Numbered from the stretch's first letter, positions 26,434 to 35,797 are shown. The stretch is DNA of 64,000 bases from Paenibacillus sp. R14(2021) (GCF_019431355.1 NZ_CP080269.1:1550001-1614000), one strand, 5' to 3'. The notes: a model not told the origin generated them from the letters alone. Numbers and translations: made by a program.

Positions 26434-26676
26434 ATGAATACGCCAACGCTAGCGCCGCACGAATCGATGGAACTGCATGAAGCGTTAAACTTTAAAACGC
26501 TCTGCCTCGCTAAGTCAAAACTTATGCAAGGCTTGGTCTTTGACCAAGAGCTAAAAGCGTTAATGCAGAAAGACGTAATTCAATCCACACAACAGATCGC
26601 CGAGCTGCAAGCAATCTACGCAAGAGCTCCTTTCCAAACGCATGTTCCGAATAGCCCCACACCTATAACACATTAA
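26434..26676 (+). CDS. yraG: Spore coat-associated protein, YraG-like
   Basis: This 80-residue protein resembles B. subtilis YraG, with the shared pattern HEALNFKTLCLAKSKLMQGL then DQELKALMQKDV. The ATG at 26434 follows AAGGAGGGG; an ATG ten codons earlier overlaps that site. It opens a five-gene unit with two small proteins, two CotF-like proteins and an alcohol dehydrogenase, in the same order as yraG-yraF-adhB-yraE-yraD. Expression late in the forespore is likely by analogy. Confidence 0.75.
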   Translation: MNTPTLAPHESMELHEALNFKTLCLAKSKLMQGLVFDQELKALMQKDVIQSTQQIAELQAIYARAPFQTHVPNSPTPITH

Positions 26677-26688
26677 AGGGGAACGCAA

Positions 26689-27075
26689 ATGAATACCGAT
26701 TATTTAGACCCGATTAATTCATTAAATATGCCGGAGATGGCAGATATGACATTTGCAATGGACTTCCTTATTCGTGCCAAGGAAGGTGTGCAAAATTTGT
26801 CCATCGCCCTGACGGAAACGGCTTCTCCCGATGTAAGAGCGCTGCTGCGCAATCATCTTATGCAGGGGATTGCACTGCACCAAGAAATCACGGAGCTTAT
26901 GATTCGCAAAAAATGGTTCCATCCTTATGAGCTGAACGAACAGTACCAACTCGACCAGCTTTCAGCGAATAATACGGTAATGATCGGTCAAATGAATTTG
27001 TTCCCGGGTGATACGTCGCGTAAAGGGATGTTTGATCGGACCCCAGATGAACATATTGGAGGACATAAAGCATGA
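26689..27075 (+). CDS. yraF: CotF-family spore coat protein, YraF-like
   Basis: The 128-residue helical protein has the CotF-type ferritin-like pattern: [70 protein letters not shown] precedes the start 12 nt after the yraG stop. The stop codon overlaps the adhB start (ATGA). Confidence 0.82.
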   Translation: MNTDYLDPINSLNMPEMADMTFAMDFLIRAKEGVQNLSIALTETASPDVRALLRNHLMQGIALHQEITELMIRKKWFHPYELNEQYQLDQLSANNTVMIGQMNLFPGDTSRKGMFDRTPDEHIGGHKA

Positions 27076-28208
27076 AGGCGGTAACGTATCAAGGGATTAA
27101 AAATGTCATGGTGAAAGAGGTGCCGGATCCGAAGATTGTGAAACCGGACGATATGATCGTAAGAGTCACTAGTTCCGCCATTTGCGGTTCGGACCTTCAC
27201 CTGATTCACGGGATGATCCCTAACCTTCAGGAAAACTATGTCATCGGGCATGAACCGATGGGGATCGTAGAAGAAGTAGGCCCTGGAGTGACCAAGGTAA
27301 AGAAAGGCGACCGTGTAATCATCCCTTTTAACATCGCATGCGGGGAATGCTTTTTTTGCAAAAATCAGCTGGAAAGCCAATGCGACAATTCAAACGAACA
27401 CGGGGATATGGGCGCATATTTCGGCTACTCCGGAACGACCGGCGGATACCCTGGCGGGCAAGCCGAGTATTTACGAGTTCCGTTTGCAAATTTTACCCAC
27501 TTCAAGATTCCCGAGAACTGCGAACAACCGGACGAGAAGCTAAGCTTGATCGCCGATGCCATGACGACGGCATTCTGGAGCGTAGATAACGCCGGCGTCA
27601 AGAATGGAGATACGGTCATCGTGCTCGGCTGCGGTCCGGTCGGACTTCTGGCACAGAAATTCTGCTGGCTGAAAGGAGCAAAGCGGGTCATCGCCGTCGA
27701 CTATGTCGATTACCGCTTACAGCATGCGAAGCGAACGAACCATGTGGAAATCGTAAACTTCGAACAGGATAAGAATATCGGCAACAATCTCAAGGAAATG
27801 ACCAAAGGCGGCGCCGATGTCGTGATTGATGCGGTAGGAATGGACGGCAAGATGAGCGATCTCGAATTTCTAGCAAGCGGTTTGAAACTGCAAGGCGGCA
27901 CCATGAGCGCATTTATCATTGCGTCACAGGCTGTCCGCAAAGGCGGGACCATCCAAGTCACTGGGGTATACGGCGGACGCTATAACGGATTCCCGCTCGG
28001 CGACATCATGCAGCGTAACGTGAATATTCGTTCCGGACAAGCTCCGGTCATTCACTACATGCCGTATATGTACGAGTTGGTTACGTCCGGCAAAGTGGAC
28101 CCTGGAGACATTGTTACGCACGTCATTCCGCTTAGCGAGGCCAAGCGCGGCTATGAAGCGTTCGATACGAAAACGGACAATTGCATCAAAGTCGTCTTAA
28201 AGCCTTGA
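27072..28208 (+). CDS. adhB: Zinc-dependent alcohol dehydrogenase, AdhB-like
   Basis: The 378-residue medium-chain dehydrogenase has the catalytic zinc site ([24 protein letters not shown]), four structural-zinc cysteines in [15 protein letters not shown] and the NAD-binding [10 protein letters not shown]. It resembles glutathione-independent formaldehyde dehydrogenases. Placement between CotF-like genes suggests a role in the spore, for example aldehyde detoxification; that part is inferred. Confidence 0.88.
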   Translation: MKAVTYQGIKNVMVKEVPDPKIVKPDDMIVRVTSSAICGSDLHLIHGMIPNLQENYVIGHEPMGIVEEVGPGVTKVKKGDRVIIPFNIACGECFFCKNQLESQCDNSNEHGDMGAYFGYSGTTGGYPGGQAEYLRVPFANFTHFKIPENCEQPDEKLSLIADAMTTAFWSVDNAGVKNGDTVIVLGCGPVGLLAQKFCWLKGAKRVIAVDYVDYRLQHAKRTNHVEIVNFEQDKNIGNNLKEMTKGGADVVIDAVGMDGKMSDLEFLASGLKLQGGTMSAFIIASQAVRKGGTIQVTGVYGGRYNGFPLGDIMQRNVNIRSGQAPVIHYMPYMYELVTSGKVDPGDIVTHVIPLSEAKRGYEAFDTKTDNCIKVVLKP

Positions 28209-28239
28209 ATATGGATAGATACTTGGGAGGACAATCCGA

Positions 28240-28443
28240 ATGAATTCCAATTACGCTTTGCATGAGATACTGGAGGTTCATGAAATGGCTGCGTTCAAGA
28301 CCGTTTGCATGACCAAATCCAAAACCATGCAAGCTCTGATAACCGACCCGGAGCTAAAGCAAATTTTGCAGCAAGACGTGCAATTATCACAGCAGCAGCT
28401 TCAGGAGCTCGGTGGAGTGCTGTCTAAAGTGACCCTAACCTAA
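28240..28443 (+). CDS. yraE: Spore coat-associated protein, YraE-like
   Basis: A 67-residue paralog of the protein at 26434 (HEMAAFKTVCMTKSKTMQAL, DPELKQILQQDVQLSQQQLQ). GGGAGG precedes the start. Confidence 0.72.
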   Translation: MNSNYALHEILEVHEMAAFKTVCMTKSKTMQALITDPELKQILQQDVQLSQQQLQELGGVLSKVTLT

Positions 28444-28456
28444 AGGAGATAGATAC

Positions 28457-28753
28457 ATGAACACCCTATTAGAACACTTGACAGGGCTTCATACGCTGAC
28501 CGACGACGTGATCGCAATGGATTTTTTGATGAACGCCAAGAGCGGAGTCAGAAACTACGCCATGGCCGTGACCGAATGTGCCACCCCCGAAATCAAGCAA
28601 ATTTTGATGAAACAGCTCGACGAAGCTATAGACTCCCATGAAAAGATAACAAACTACATGATGCAGCGGGGCCTATACCATCCCTACCATATTCCGGAGC
28701 AAATTCAGCTCGATCTGAAAAATATTCAGACCGCTATGAACATTCCGTCCTGA
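28457..28753 (+). CDS. yraD: CotF-family spore coat protein, YraD-like
   Basis: A 98-residue paralog of the protein at 26689, with IAMDFLMNAKSGVRNYAMAV, TPEIKQILMKQLDEAIDSHE and MMQRGLYHPYHIPEQI. AAAGGAG lies upstream and the gap to yraE is 13 nt. It closes the operon and a PR unit follows. Confidence 0.8.
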   Translation: MNTLLEHLTGLHTLTDDVIAMDFLMNAKSGVRNYAMAVTECATPEIKQILMKQLDEAIDSHEKITNYMMQRGLYHPYHIPEQIQLDLKNIQTAMNIPS

Positions 28754-28826
28754 CACGCAATCTTTGCAGATAACGTCTGATTTGTGATTTTAAAAATACT
28801 CAATCCCCGCGGCATTCTGTAGAATT

Positions 28827-28922
28827 AATTGAACTATTCTGCCCGTTAGTTGAGAAAACGGCAGCCATAAGCTGGCTGCCGTTTCTTCGTGTTTACTTAG
28901 CTATCGTATCCTTTGGTTGAAT
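28827..28922. repeat. PR unit (full)
   Basis: Nearly the same sequence as 5491-5579, including CGGCAGCCA/TGGCTGCCG. It probably terminates the coat operon. Confidence 0.75.
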
Positions 28923-29159
28923 AATATCCACCATTGATTAATTACCCCGAAGTATGGATGTTACCAACTATAGTGATGGAGTTTTTATACATTTCTGTAT
29001 TCCCAATTTGATACTTAATGCATATACTTTAATCGTCCTTTCAACAGGGTAGTAAATAAATATCTGAATTACCTAACCCATCATTCCAATATCAGCTATT
29101 AAGTTTATTAAGTCTCATTTGTGTATTTCTTATTTTTTAAATATAAGGAGAGGATCAAC

Positions 29160-29591
29160 ATGGTTAGTGTACCATCCCCCTCACGGTGGGGTATCCACGC
29201 TTCTGTAGGTGGTAGACCCGTGGTTTATGGCACATTCAACATCAACTCTGTTACAGGTAACAGGGTAACTGGTACAGTTAATTTTCGCGGCAGGGATATC
29301 CCAATTAATGGATATTGGGATGAAAGCACCAAACAAATAAGAGTTGATTCACCTTATGCCTCGTATTCTGGTAATTTAGCTATATTTGATGATCCCTCGA
29401 TCAGAATTCGACATTTTATTTTAAGTGGACGGCTTATTATGAAGCCTCCCTCTTTACAAGCAGGTGAGTATGGAACTTGGCTTGCTACAACCGATACAAG
29501 TCTCACTGGATCTCCCATTATTAGTAATGCCTTGCCTCCTGTTGGAGTCTTTTTAACATCAAGTTTACTTCAAGGGGGAGTTGGGCGCTGA
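29160..29591 (+). CDS. Unrecognised beta-rich small protein
   Basis: The 143-residue protein starts at ATG 29160 after AAGGAGAGG. Alternating beta segments (GTFNINSVTGNRVTGTVNF, DIPINGYWDESTKQIRVDS, RIRHFILSGRLIMKP) suggest a small barrel, somewhat like avidin or lipocalin folds, but no family signature is seen. No signal peptide. It stands alone with a terminator-like hairpin at 29663-29699. Confidence 0.6.
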   Translation: MVSVPSPSRWGIHASVGGRPVVYGTFNINSVTGNRVTGTVNFRGRDIPINGYWDESTKQIRVDSPYASYSGNLAIFDDPSIRIRHFILSGRLIMKPPSLQAGEYGTWLATTDTSLTGSPIISNALPPVGVFLTSSLLQGGVGR

Positions 29592-29662
29592 CAAACGGAT
29601 TTTCCTTATTTGCATCCCATACAAATAGAGTTAATAAAATCGTTCATACTGGTACTCAAAGT

Positions 29663-29699
29663 AGCCCTCAGATTTATATACTTTGAGGACTTCTTTTAT
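29663..29699 (+). terminator. Probable terminator
   Basis: AAGTAGCCCTCA can pair imperfectly with TGAGGACTTCTT; TTTATTT follows. Confidence 0.45.
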
Positions 29700-29956
29700 T
29701 TGCTGAATTACCCCTTTCATCTTCCAGGATACCCATTTTGTATTTTTGAAAAATCCTTGTTCAACTAACCTGCCCGTCCCTCGGTTTTAAGGGTTTATCT
29801 CACATATCCTCACTCATTCGCAGGATTTCATCACCTTGGTTTAGTAATGAAGGTGAGGAAAGCATAGGGTGAGAGCCGTCAGTCCAGCATATGGACATGC
29901 GGGAACAGAGGAATCGCTTCAGCCATTCCTTTTCGGTTCACTCTACTGCACGCATA

Positions 29957-30115
29957 CTCCACAAGTGCCCTGGTGTTTACCATCCCATGGCTCGACGGGT
30001 CTATGCCCTTACATTCCATCGTCATACGTATCCAAGGTGTGGAGACCGATTGCGTTTAGCGGACGGGTCTATGCCCTTTTTGGGCAGGAACTCGGTTCTC
30101 CGTGCTTTCTTTGTT
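29957..30115 (-). ncRNA. Candidate bridge RNA (seekRNA) of IS-C
   Basis: The minus strand has AACAAAGAAAGCACGGAG (30115 downward), TCTCCAC (30044) and GTGGAG (29962), matching IS-A. A 17-nt sequence with GGGCATAGACCC occurs twice. The variable part has CTAAAC (30059-30054), equal to the left target-end junction (31538-31533), and CCTGCCC (30088-30082), the complement of the right flank GGGCAGG. Both could be the two target guides. Confidence 0.65.
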
Positions 30116-30157
30116 AAAATCCCGCGAATGAGTCAATATACGTGACGGATCAATACG

Positions 30158-31439
30158 TTAAGCCGCTTGTGAAACGAGATGGCTGGCTTTTTCAGATGAA
30201 AATGTTTCTGCTCGATGGACCATACCGATCAGAATTCGTGCCACCTTACCTACAAGCTTAAAGACAGACTGTTGCTTCTTCATGTGCTTTTTTTGAACAT
30301 TGTGCTGATGTAATTCTTGAAAGATCGGATTAATTCCGATGAGCTGAATGGTCGCCAGATACAGATATTTCCTCAGACTGGAATCTCCCCGTTTGGAGAT
30401 GACGATCTGTCCTTTCCTTTTCCCCGATGTACTTTCTGCTAGATTCTGACCGGCTTTGCGCAGTAACTGACGTCCATGTGCATACTGTCTAAGGTCACCA
30501 GCACCTGCCAGGATAGCCGCGACGAAGATCGGACCAAAGCCTTTAATAGAACGGAGCTGAGCGGCCATGGGAATCTCCTCTAGCAATGCGTGGAGCTGCT
30601 TTCCGATGTCTGCTAACAGTTCTGTAATTCGTTCAAACTCTGCGATTAGACGTACAAAATCTTGCTTTGCTTCGGCTAAAGCTGTAATGTCTCCTACACT
30701 CCGCCTAGCTTGCGCAATGAGCTCAGCAGCCTTTTGTGTTAGTGCCTCCTGCCCTCTGCATATGTGTTTTCCACATCGAAATGATCTCCGGTGTTGACCG
30801 TCCTGCAAGATCCTGAGGCGTAGGTAATTCCTTCAGTGTAGCCATCGAACGTTTACAGGTCCAATCCTTAAAAACCGAACTGTACTCCGAGAAACGAATA
30901 TCCAGCCACCGAATGATGCGATTTTGCAGCCGAACGCTATTTGCAACCCAAAATTCTCGATCGCTCATCAGGGTCCGCAACCGCTGAAAAACGTGGGTCT
31001 GTTTCGTATGTTCGTAGTAGTAGCCTCGGCTTACTACATCTGCAATGACGAGCGCATCTTTAGGGTCACTCTTCGATTGACAGTTGTCACGGTTTTCTTT
31101 ATTTCGTTTTGTCGTTGCTGGATTAACTACGACGACTTGCAACCCTTTACTTGTAAGCCAGTTGGCCAGGTTCCACCAATAATGACCTGTCGGCTCCATG
31201 CCTATGATTACATGGCCTAAACGGTGCTTTTGCTGAATACCTTCCATCCACCGCTGCAGCTTTTCAAACCCCTCTATGGTATTGCTGAATGATAGATGCC
31301 GATTCGTCAGTACGATCCCACGATAATTTGTAGCCTGTGCCACATGTGTTTCCTTTGCCATGTCGATCCCTACAATTAGATGCGAGGTGGTAATTCGTTC
31401 GATACGTTGATTTTGAACGTCTGATTGTTTAAACTTCAT
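30158..31439 (-). pseudogene. IS110-family transposase with a frameshift
   Basis: The first frame (ATG 31439; LIVGIDMAKETHVAQA, GMEPTGHYWWNLANWL, KSDPKDALVIADV) ends at 30723. The second picks up at TQKAAELIAQARRSVGD and carries IKGFGPIFVAAILAGAGDL and the serine motif TSGKRKGQ to 30158. The frame break is near 30745. AAGGAGGCGC precedes the start. It is closer to IS-A than to IS-B in sequence. Confidence 0.9.
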
Positions 31440-31532
31440 GATAAGAGCGCCTCCTTGATGTGTTGTGGACAAACCCATCATACCGAGGCGCTCCTTTTTT
31501 TACAAAGGTGATTTCTTAGCCTTAACAGGAAT

Positions 31533-31615
31533 GTTTAGGTTAATGAAAATGGAGCAGCTGCCGCCGGGCAAACTGCTCCAAGAAGACTTGAACTAACGTT
31601 CTCCGTTAGCTTAAT
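31533..31615. repeat. PR unit, right part (target of IS-C)
   Basis: TTAGGTTAATGAAAATGG, the hairpin GGAGCAG/CTGCTCC and a second palindrome TTGAACTAACGTTCTCCGTT. Its left arm is at 29760-29776 on the other side of IS-C. Confidence 0.75.
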
Positions 31616-31964
31616 CTTTTCTCGTGAGTAATGATTTTTCGAAACGTAGGACGTCATCTAACGCTTCGCCATGAAAATTCTGCATATAGTGATACTGAGC
31701 AATAAGGCCTTCTTTATAAATCACGTTTAATGTGGTTTGTACGAACTCAACGGGCGTATCATAACGACAATTGATTACAAGTGCAATTCGCTCTCTTGTT
31801 AGCTCAATTAAGGAGATATCCTCGTCTCCGAATAGCACAAAATAATCTTCTTGGTCATCCTTTTTCCAAGAATTTATCCAGTTCCAAAAACCCTTCTTTG
31901 CTTCCTCGAAAGGATTTTTTTCATCCATGAATTTGATTAAATCCGTTGTATTCAGTACAATCAC
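31611..31964 (-). CDS. Hypothetical protein
   Basis: The 117-residue acidic protein (EDYFVLFGDEDISLIELTRE, ALVINCRYDTPVEFVQTTLN) is mixed alpha-beta with no family I recognise. The GTG at 31964 overlaps its only nearby AGGAG, so translation may begin at a CTG seven nt later or at ATG 31928 within the frame. A PR unit forms its 3' boundary. Confidence 0.55.
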   Translation of the reverse strand: MIVLNTTDLIKFMDEKNPFEEAKKGFWNWINSWKKDDQEDYFVLFGDEDISLIELTRERIALVINCRYDTPVEFVQTTLNVIYKEGLIAQYHYMQNFHGEALDDVLRFEKSLLTRKD

Positions 31965-31980
31965 TCCTATTCTAATTATT

Positions 31981-32007
31981 CCGCTATCGTACCCGTTAGC
32001 GCAATAG
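31981..32007. repeat. PR palindrome
   Basis: CGCTATCGTACCCGTTAGCG followed by CAATAG. Confidence 0.5.
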
Positions 32008-32019
32008 ACGATTGCTATT

Positions 32020-32376
32020 CTAACAATGACAAATCATCAATACGTTCCCATCAGGGTCTTTAAAGTTAAACCACTGTCCATGCTCTATTTCGGTCACAAG
32101 TTCAACATTACGTTCTTTTAAGTAGTCATATGCCTTATGTATGTCGTCAGTATTGAAATGGAATGAGGGGTTTTTGTAGAGGGATTCCTCGTTGTATATT
32201 CGGCTGTCGAGAACAAGGTTTAATCCATTATTATCGAACGGTATACAGCATAAATGACCTGCGATTATTTCATAGTTGGGTTCCAGATTAAGAATGGAAC
32301 AGTACCACGCACGTGCACTGATTATGTTACTTACAGGTATAAATATCGCGCCAGCTTTATTTAGAATAATACTCAT
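32020..32376 (-). CDS. VOC-superfamily (glyoxalase/bleomycin resistance-like) protein
   Basis: The 118-residue protein has the paired beta-alpha-beta-beta-beta halves of the VOC fold: AGAIFIPVSNIISARAWYCS and PSFHFNTDDIHKAYDYLKER, ending FNFKDPDGNVLMIC. Ligands for a metal are not clearly complete. Role could be isomerase, lyase or drug binding. Confidence 0.78.
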   Translation of the reverse strand: MSIILNKAGAIFIPVSNIISARAWYCSILNLEPNYEIIAGHLCCIPFDNNGLNLVLDSRIYNEESLYKNPSFHFNTDDIHKAYDYLKERNVELVTEIEHGQWFNFKDPDGNVLMICHC

Positions 32377-32444
32377 ATCTAACCCAGCCCTTCTTATTGG
32401 AATTTGACATAAGTCGTATTCGACTAAGGAAAGGAAAATTCCTC

Positions 32445-32470
32445 CACTAATCTGCCCGTTAGTTCAACGA
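32445..32470. repeat. PR palindrome
   Basis: CACTAATCTGCCCGTTAGTT followed by CAACG. Confidence 0.5.
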
Positions 32471-32523
32471 AGTGCCGTCAGTTGGGTCTGTTTGCGCCTT
32501 TATTATTTAATTTCCCAGCCTAT

Positions 32524-32819
32524 TGTCGGGAATGAGATCAAGTTCTTGTCAATTTCGGTAATGGGATCAAGTTCTTGTCATTTGGTTTTGACAAGAACTT
32601 GATCCCATAAATACAAAAAGCCGCGTTTTTCGCGGCCTTTAATGAGATAATGTTCTTGTCACCCGACAGGTTTACAGATGACAAGAACATATATCGTTAA
32701 AGGACAAGAACATATATCGTTACCCCTCGATACTTTTCTTGTTCCCTCCTCGATTTAAATAAAAAACGCTGCCAATTGGGCATATTTTTGTGAGTTTCTG
32801 TCGGATGACAAGAACAATA
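32524..32819. mobile_element. MITE-like element plus extra GACAAGAAC ends
   Basis: A full copy (TGTCGGGAATGAG to CACCCGACA) spans 32524-32668. Two ATGACAAGAACATATATC-type sites and a TGTCGGATGACAAGAAC end follow at 32680-32819. About 50 bp left of the element (GGGTCTGTTTGCG through TATT) is also shared with the copy at 54942, so the repeated block is longer than the MITE. Confidence 0.6.
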
Positions 32820-32891
32820 TTTCTGTCGTTCTTCAATCATGCAAAAGCATCCCTCCTCATACCTTTCTATATACCCAAAGGAGGTAGAGGG

Positions 32892-34253
32892 ATGAACGAG
32901 AATAATGACCATCGCCCGGATAACAGGCCGGGCCAGACTCCGCCTGCCCAGCACTCGCAAATGGTCGGCGAACGAGGCCCCGTCCTCGAACAGGACAGCC
33001 AGCTGCATGAAACGCTGGAGACATTCGTGCATTCGACCTTGCTGGAAAGGCCCGTGCACGTCAAAGGCTGCGGCGCGTTCGGCTTCTTTCAGACGACGCA
33101 TGCCATGTCAGCGCACACGAAGCTTTGTTTTCTGCAGCAGCCGGGACAGCAAGTCCCTGTCACGGTGAGATTTTCGCTGGCCGTCAGCAACAAAGGCACG
33201 CCGGATACGTCCCGAAACATACGTGGCTTCGCCACAAAGTTCTATACGGATCATGGCGTGTTCGATCTGGTCTTCAATCATATCCCCGTGTTCCTAGTCA
33301 GGGACGCCGTCCGTTTCCCGGAAGCGGTTAAAGCGCTCTCTCCGTCGCCCGTCAACAACCTCATTAACCCGGAAATTTTCTGGAACTTCATCGCCCGGGC
33401 GCCGGAAGCGACCCATCTTATCCTCTGGCTCTTCTCCGACGCGGGCACGGCCAAGAGTCTGCGCCATATTCCGGGCCACAGCGTCAATACATACGTCTGG
33501 GTCAACGCGCAAGGTTTCCGAAGCTACGTCAAATATCATTGGCTGCCTCTCGCCGGCACGCAGTATATTGACAGCAGTGAAGCGGCCCGGCTCGCAGGTG
33601 AGAATCCGGATTATGCCGCGCAAGACTTGTATGACACGCTGCACGCCGGCAAGACGATTGAATACGGGCTCTACGTGCAGCTGATGAACCCCCAAGACGA
33701 GGTCGCCCTCCCTTATGATCCGTTAGACGATACGAAGCTGTGGGATGAACGGCAGTACCCGCTGCTCCCGGTCGGGAAGCTGGTCTTGAACCGCAATCCG
33801 AGCAATTATAAGGAGCAAGTGGAGAAACTCGCGTTCTCCCCATCCAACCTGCTGGAAGGCGCTGAACTATCCGACGATAAAATGCTGCAAGGCCGCGCCA
33901 ATATTTACACGGATTCGCAGCGGCGGCGGCTTGGACCGGATTTCCGTAGCATTCCGATTAATCATCAGTTGAACTGGACGCCTGACTCGCAGATCACCAG
34001 CGGCAACGGGAGATTTGTTGAAGGACGCCTGACGCGATCCGATATCCCGAAGCAGGATGATTTTATGCAGGCTGGTCAGTATTATAGGGCGCTTCCGCCA
34101 ATTCAGCAGGAGCATCTCGTCGATAACCTGGGTGCCAATCTGGCTACTGTCTCTCCCGGCACGCAAACGTTCGTACTCGGCTACCTCACCCAAGCAGATG
34201 CCGGGCTCGGTCAGCGGGTCGCCCGCAAGATTCAGGCACAGCCTAAAGGCTAG
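32892..34253 (+). CDS. Catalase-family heme protein lacking the distal histidine
   Basis: The 453-residue protein follows the monofunctional catalase fold: RPVHVKGCGAFGFFQTTH, RNIRGFATKFYT, DLVFNHIPVFLVRDAVRFPE and the proximal-heme segment NIYTDSQRRRLG with Tyr339. The catalytic distal His, normally in GAHGYF, is Phe63 (codon TTC 33078-33080), while the paired Asn129 remains. A normal dismutation cycle is unlikely; a peroxidase, heme-binding or other role is possible. Start ATG follows AAAGGAGG. Higher GC than its neighbours suggests transfer. Confidence 0.85.
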   Translation: MNENNDHRPDNRPGQTPPAQHSQMVGERGPVLEQDSQLHETLETFVHSTLLERPVHVKGCGAFGFFQTTHAMSAHTKLCFLQQPGQQVPVTVRFSLAVSNKGTPDTSRNIRGFATKFYTDHGVFDLVFNHIPVFLVRDAVRFPEAVKALSPSPVNNLINPEIFWNFIARAPEATHLILWLFSDAGTAKSLRHIPGHSVNTYVWVNAQGFRSYVKYHWLPLAGTQYIDSSEAARLAGENPDYAAQDLYDTLHAGKTIEYGLYVQLMNPQDEVALPYDPLDDTKLWDERQYPLLPVGKLVLNRNPSNYKEQVEKLAFSPSNLLEGAELSDDKMLQGRANIYTDSQRRRLGPDFRSIPINHQLNWTPDSQITSGNGRFVEGRLTRSDIPKQDDFMQAGQYYRALPPIQQEHLVDNLGANLATVSPGTQTFVLGYLTQADAGLGQRVARKIQAQPKG

Positions 34254-34265
34254 GTTGCGTTACGA

Positions 34266-34331
34266 GGAATTACGGAAATGGGATCAAGTTCTTGTCATCT
34301 GGTTTTGACAAGAACTTGATCCCATAAATAT
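34266..34331. repeat. Partial MITE-like repeat
   Basis: Only the central pair of GATCAAGTTCTTGTC sites in opposite orientation remains. It may also terminate the catalase transcript. Confidence 0.5.
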
Positions 34332-34377
34332 CCCGCATGCGCTTCGGTTGCCGAATTTGACGGTACATCCCTTCTTC

Positions 34378-34466
34378 TTTCCGAATCACGATTCATCCAT
34401 TGGAGAAATCCTGCGAATAAGCGAGTATTCGTGAGGAAACTGCATCGTACCGAGGGAGTTTAACAA
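34378..34466 (+). mobile_element. Orphan IS110-type right terminus
   Basis: GAAATCCTGCGAATAAGC through GCATCGTACCGAGGGAG matches the last 80 bp of IS-A and of the orphan at 12925. It lies between two MITE copies. Confidence 0.55.
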
Positions 34467-34486
34467 AGCATGCTTGGAACCTGCTC

Positions 34487-34631
34487 CGTCGGGAATGACA
34501 TCAGGTTCTTGTAAAAGTCGGGAATGACATCAAGTTCTTGTCATTTGATTGTGACAAGAACTTGATGTCAAAAAATAAAAAAGCTGCGATATACGCAGCT
34601 TTTTATGCGGTAATGTTCTTGTCACCCGACA
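34487..34631. mobile_element. MITE-like element
   Basis: A diverged copy with sites reading GACATCAAGTTCTTGTC and the hairpin AAAAAGCTGCGA/TCGCAGCTTTTT. Its right end overlaps the region just downstream of gerB. Confidence 0.55.
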
Positions 34632-34660
34632 ACAGACAAAATCAAAACTGCCACACTTTC

Positions 34661-35779
34661 TCACTCGCTTTCGATTCTTGCCGAAAGCTTGCTTCTCTTG
34701 AACATGCGAATAATGCTGACCCATATCACCAGCAGGGGAATATACCCGTACAGCAAAATCGTTCCGGATACGGACAGCAGCGCGTCCAATCGGTCGATCG
34801 TCATTGGACCTTTCAATTGCACGATAACAACGAATAAAAGGATGCTGGTTAGCCATAGCGCAGGTCTTGCTTTAAGTTTGACTGTTTTTCGCAGGATTTG
34901 CGTCCCTCCCCACAAGGCGATGCAGATCCGGGGCAAAATAATGAGAAACCAGTTAAACACATACAGGTAATCGAATCGTTCAAAGAACGGAAAGCGAATA
35001 ATTTTCGATAAAATCAGCGTAGGCCATATCGTATGCTTCAGCTCTTCGATATTGAAATAAGTAAACACCACGCAGGCAAAAAACAAATAAAGCGAGGTTG
35101 TATGCGCTGCCGCAAGATGCGCCCATTTCTGCGCTTTCTTATTATTCTTGATATAAGGATAGTAAAGCAGCAAAAATTCAGCGCCCAGAAATAAAGGCAC
35201 CGCACGCGGAGCAGATTTAACGTAGTCGGAGGCATCATGCGTCAATAAAGGCAGGAAACTCATCCAATGGGCATATTTCATGGGAAAATATAGCGTGATC
35301 AACATTATGGACGGGATCATCACGCACCAGAAGCAAATACCGGTGATGACTCGGAATCCTCCGGCAACGATATAGATGGACGTAAGTAGAATGATAAGCG
35401 TCAGCTCCCAGGAAGGCGACCATTGAAACACCCAGACATGCAGCACTTCTACATACGAACGGACTTCCGTCGATATAAACAAGAGGATGTACCCGTAGAA
35501 TCCCAAAGTCAGGACATTTCCGAGCCATTTTCCAAATAACTGCCGGTGCAGCGAAATGATGTCCCCATGCTCCGAATGGTCCAGCACATAGAAAATCATC
35601 CAAACAATCAAATGAATACTTGCACCTGTAATCAATATCGACACCCATGCATCCCGTTCGGCGCCAAGGATGATTTTGCCCGGAAAATTCAACATGGCAA
35701 TTCCCGTCTGCGTCCCATGAAGGAGGAACCATAGATAAAAGGAAGTAACGGTCAGGTTTTCACTCACTTGTTTACTCAC
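34661..35779 (-). CDS. gerB: Spore germination protein, GerB (GerAB/endospore permease family)
   Basis: The 372-residue protein has about ten membrane segments (for example AWVSILITGASIHLIVWMIF, LTLIILLTSIYIVAGGF, FLLLYYPYI) and belongs to the APC-like spore germination permeases. It forms the ligand-binding subunit of a GerA-type receptor in the spore inner membrane. It is the last gene of an A-C-B operon, 18 nt after gerC. Which germinant it senses is unknown. Confidence 0.9.
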   Translation of the reverse strand: MSKQVSENLTVTSFYLWFLLHGTQTGIAMLNFPGKIILGAERDAWVSILITGASIHLIVWMIFYVLDHSEHGDIISLHRQLFGKWLGNVLTLGFYGYILLFISTEVRSYVEVLHVWVFQWSPSWELTLIILLTSIYIVAGGFRVITGICFWCVMIPSIMLITLYFPMKYAHWMSFLPLLTHDASDYVKSAPRAVPLFLGAEFLLLYYPYIKNNKKAQKWAHLAAAHTTSLYLFFACVVFTYFNIEELKHTIWPTLILSKIIRFPFFERFDYLYVFNWFLIILPRICIALWGGTQILRKTVKLKARPALWLTSILLFVVIVQLKGPMTIDRLDALLSVSGTILLYGYIPLLVIWVSIIRMFKRSKLSARIESE

Positions 35780-35797
35780 GGATACCCCCGCTGCCTG

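Larger units (their letters stand above)
29777..31532 (-). mobile_element. IS110 family (IS1111-like) element, copy IS-C
   Basis: The element is about 1.76 kb. On the minus strand the left end lies near ATTCCTG (31532) with the inverted repeat GCGCCTCGGTATGATGGG at 31490, and the right end is AAACCGAGGGA near 29778. Joining flanks gives CAACTAACCTGCCCG and TTAGGTTAATG, an uninterrupted PR palindrome, followed by the PR hairpin at 31550. The transposase is frameshifted. Confidence 0.85.

Noticed and set aside
32697-33101. Antisense frames over the catalase gene
   Set aside because: They are shadows of a GC-rich coding region; the plus-strand catalase motifs are unambiguous.
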